DNA of 5,719 nucleotides from Clostridium sp. Lineage in GTDB: Bacteria > Bacillota > Clostridia > Clostridiales > Clostridiaceae. Below the pieces are notes generated by a model. The model was not told where the DNA came from, did no database searches, and saw only the letters and a program-made list of their open reading frames with translations. Below, piece after piece: positions 5,630 through 5,719 of the stretch. The DNA lies in NCBI GenBank assembly GCA_018372555.1, contig JAHAIU010000188.1, positions 1 through 5,719 on the forward strand, written 5' to 3'. The translations under genes were made by a program, and so were the position numbers. Every line of letters begins with the position of its first letter. Position 1 is the first letter of the stretch.

Positions 5630-5719
5630 AAAACCACTGGCTATGCCAGTGGATAAAATGGCTTAAGCTCTGAACAGAAAAAACTCCTATGATATAATTG
5701 CAACGACTGACAATCGTAA
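5630..5719 (+). mobile_element. probable left end of an IS200/IS605-family insertion sequence (partial)
   Basis: Just after the prs terminator the base composition becomes more balanced. CCACTGGC (5634-5641) and GCCAGTGG (5645-5652) form a perfect 8-bp hairpin with a TAT loop, the kind of subterminal hairpin that IS200/IS605 TnpA recognises. A TATAAT box at 5693-5698 could serve the transposase. AAAAACTCCTA at 5679-5689 would be complementary to an AGGAGTTTTT-type ribosome binding site, a leader arrangement known for IS200, but that partner would lie past the window end. The exact left boundary is not determinable here and no transposase codons are present. Alternatives are a small non-coding repeat or a MITE derived from such an element. 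Confidence 0.55.
5634..5652. repeat. 8-bp hairpin of the putative IS end
   Basis: Perfect inverted repeat CCACTGGC / GCCAGTGG with a three-base TAT loop. It has no T-run after it on the plus strand (ATAAAATGG follows), so it does not read as a terminator, which favours a recognition hairpin. Confidence 0.8.

Noticed and set aside
1..5719. tRNA, rRNA, CRISPR array, riboswitch, defence or toxin-antitoxin genes
   Set aside because: I looked for cloverleaf-like structures, regularly spaced repeats and extra small genes with ribosome binding sites in the gaps and found none I could support.

Overview
The window is a low-GC, strongly AT-biased chromosomal segment with A/T-ending codons, TTG as well as ATG starts, and AGGAGG-type ribosome binding sites. 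Gene content and protein style (murC, purR, spoVG, glmU, prs; a sporulation sigma-H type promoter) point to an endospore-forming Firmicute, most likely Clostridium sensu stricto. This organism call is an inference from protein style and base composition, not from a database match.

Layout. Positions 1-1370 (minus strand) hold murC, a peptidoglycan ligase missing only its last few codons at the window edge. A divergent intergenic region (1371-1660) carries the leaders of murC and purR, including a good sigma-A promoter for purR. On the plus strand follow purR (1661-2479), an AT-rich spacer with a well-matched sigma-H promoter, spoVG (2617-2901), a spacer with a long hairpin and an intrinsic terminator, then a sigma-A promoter driving glmU (3187-4560) and prs (4607-5566). 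A strong terminator closes prs. The last ~90 bases (about 5630-5719) look like the left end of an IS200/IS605-family insertion sequence, with a subterminal hairpin and a TATAAT box; its transposase would start beyond the window.

How the genes fit together. GlmU makes UDP-GlcNAc, the precursor of the UDP-MurNAc that MurC ligates to L-alanine, so both ends of the window serve cell-wall precursor supply. Prs makes PRPP, the substrate of purine synthesis and the effector sensed by PurR. SpoVG is a small nucleic-acid-binding regulator made at the onset of sporulation. The purR-spoVG-glmU-prs order is a conserved housekeeping block in Bacillus and Clostridium.

I see no sign of a new biological system here. 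The points most worth checking are the sigma-H promoter of spoVG, the hairpin after spoVG whose T-tract lies on the opposite strand, a possible PurR-like half-site in the glmU leader, and the IS end just after prs.
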